A stretch of DNA of 64,000 nucleotides from TM7 phylum sp. oral taxon 349 (GTDB lineage Bacteria; Patescibacteriota; Saccharimonadia; Saccharimonadales; Saccharimonadaceae), in the NCBI GenBank assembly GCA_018127705.1, contig CP072328.1, positions 496,001 to 560,000 of the forward strand, read 5' to 3'. The number at the start of each line of letters is the position of its first letter. The stretch's first letter is position 1. Positions 62,772-64,000 of this stretch are shown here, in pieces. Position numbers and translations under genes: made by a program. Under the pieces are notes generated by a model, which ran no database searches, was not told where the DNA came from, and was given only the letters and a program-made list of their open reading frames with translations.

Positions 62772-63682
62772 GGTTCACCCAACCAACCCGTAAAGCCATA
62801 GTAAACCGTAGGAATGCTATTGGGCTGGCGAGCAGTTCTGGCTGGTTAGCTCTTGCCATCCATTCTTGGCAAAGAGAGTCTAGCTGTCTCGTCAGGATTC
62901 TTCCGCCGAACAGCTTCCCGAGCATACCGCTTTGTCACGCTCCAGACATTCTCTCCTTGGTTGGTACTGGCAAAGCACCCTTTGCTATGATTCCAACTCT
63001 CATGAGCGTAGCCAAAGTAGTTCTTAGCTCGTCATACGCCCCACCATTTGTCACTCGCCACTAGGCTGCCTGCTACGATGTAATCCTGAACAAATTGTTC
63101 AAGCGATTGTCTATCCCCGGCTGCCGGTAATGCGTAGGGCAATGCGCCCAGTCGTAGTATCTTTAGCGCCAACTACGATGTGCTGAGGCTGTTTGGATCG
63201 CCTCTTGCCAAAGTAGCTTTCATCTACTTGTACCACACTCTCCAGCATGGTGGTGAGCTTGCTGCTGCCAGGCAGTTGCTTGCGGAATCGGGTAAACTAG
63301 CGCCGAACAGTAGTATAGCTTACGCTAGCTAATAGGTATGACGTTTCCGTTGAGCGTTTTGTTTGCTAGCAGTAGAGCAGGATGAACAGAGCTGCCGGGG
63401 ACTTAGCTTCATGCCGTATAACCAACTAGCCTGGTAGCTGGTAGGTCAGTATTTCTTGCGGCACAGTTTACACCACAGATATTTGTTGCAATAGTTTTCA
63501 TGAAGACCCTTATGGCAGCGAGGATAAGACACCTCATCGCCAAAGACTAGTTTGTTAAGGATCTGCCAGTATTTCTTGTTACTGGCAAACTTTTGGTATG
63601 GTAGGCATTAGGAACATCTCCTTTCACTTAGTTGCTATTCACTCCTAAGTTTACGGGATGTTCTGGTTTAGGTTAATGGATC
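62772..63682 (-). mobile_element. dead IS1595-family element, copy 2
   Basis: About 911 bp, nearly identical to 25407-26343 and sharing its stops and frameshifts; only the C-terminal fragment MLGKLFGGRILTRQLDSLCQEWMARA (from 62925) is readable over any length. It lies 27 bp after the ABC ATPase gene. Target duplications are not recognisable. Confidence 0.85.
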
Positions 63683-63712
63683 TTGCTCATGTATGATTGA
63701 TTTTTATATAAT
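63683..63712 (+). promoter_or_regulatory. promoter of the nucleotidyltransferase gene
   Basis: TTGCTC at 63683-63688, 18 bp, TATAAT at 63707-63712; the -35 abuts the IS1595 end. Confidence 0.6.
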
Positions 63713-63751
63713 AGTGCTGTAAGACTAAGAAAACAATCTGGAGATTTTGAG

Positions 63752-64000
63752 ATGCAAAGTCTATCTGAAGTGGTTGGCAGTATAAAAGTCTGTCCAAACC
63801 AATGCGTATTGATATTCCTGGGGTCGTTCGCCCCCTTTCATGATGGCCATCTAGATGTTTCTCTCAGCGCCTTAGACAGGATTGAGAAAATGGGAGTGCA
63901 GGTTAACTGTTTAATTTTTTGTTTGCACAACGACAGTAGTGTCAAATCAAAAATAGGTAATGATGCTTGGGGTATAGGTAGAAGACTAAGTCACCTGACG
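63752..64000 (+). CDS. cytidylyltransferase-like nucleotidyltransferase (3' end outside window)
   Basis: 83 codons from the ATG at 63752, open to the edge of the window. LIFLGSFAPFHDGHLDVSL carries the HxGH motif (HDGH) and the Gly-Ser-Phe-x-Pro-Phe-H start typical of the NadD/CoaD/CTP-transferase fold, which joins a nucleotide to a phosphorylated substrate. The ribosome site is ctggag. A nicotinate-mononucleotide-adenylyltransferase-like role is one possibility; the part in view is too short to decide. Confidence 0.75.
   Translation, partial: MQSLSEVVGSIKVCPNQCVLIFLGSFAPFHDGHLDVSLSALDRIEKMGVQVNCLIFCLHNDSSVKSKIGNDAWGIGRRLSHLT

Overview
The window looks like a chromosome segment of a Candidatus Saccharibacteria (TM7/Patescibacteria) relative. 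This is an inference from gene content and style: short, tightly packed housekeeping genes (nusA, clpC, radA, tyrS, recG, tig, clpP, rpoB-rpoC, rpsL-rpsG-fusA), TGA used as an ordinary stop (no UGA recoding), many substrate-poor membrane-anchored proteases, and a promoter style in which a -10 box sits 6-9 nt from the start codon (apparently leaderless mRNAs). No marker search was possible, so the taxon is not proven.

Layout. 1-4.6 kb: end of an unknown gene, a DUF2797 protein, a CYTH protein, a Nudix gene killed by an in-frame TAA, queA, and an intact IS1595-family element with a target duplication, inserted 7 bp from the nusA promoter. 4.6-20.3 kb: core block nusA, clpC (CIRCE-controlled), a membrane-anchored HELLH protein, radA, a PIN/TRAM protein, a class A PBP, tyrS, a phosphomannomutase-like HAD protein, recG, a possible zinc-dependent hydrolase and rsmD. 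20.4-32.3 kb: accessory region bounded by two tRNA-Leu genes. It holds a 55-bp inverted copy of a tRNA-Leu 3' end flanking a membrane/coiled-coil gene, a decaying three-gene defence-like operon (PD-(D/E)XK nuclease, AbiJ-NTD3/HEPN protein, KAP NTPase remnant), IS relics, an FAD oxidase, an alpha/beta hydrolase, a guanylate-kinase-like fragment, an acidic repeat protein and a cytidylate-kinase-like gene. 32.4-40.5 kb: SpoU methyltransferase, a frameshifted IS30 element, a HisRS-like paralogue, tig, a Tat-like secreted metalloprotease, and clpP (CIRCE-controlled, apparently leaderless). 40.5-50 kb: an expanded IS1595 relic, a small membrane protein cassette, and rpoB-rpoC. 50-64 kb: an anchored hypothetical, a second CYTH protein, a small cationic-tailed ORF, an IS481-like relic, a str-type cluster (rpsL, rpsG, a 42-aa membrane protein, an HtrA-like protease, fusA), an amino-acid ABC transporter, another IS1595 relic and the start of a nucleotidyltransferase.

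How it works together: transcription and translation core genes, plus a proteostasis set. Both Clp subunits sit behind perfect CIRCE sites, so HrcA probably co-regulates clpC and clpP although they lie 34 kb apart. Insertion sequences of at least three families sit at the junctions between core blocks and accessory genes. Most are dead, and several lie directly beside promoters. The most promising little-described unit is the decayed nuclease/AbiJ-HEPN/KAP operon at 22.7-25.3 kb.
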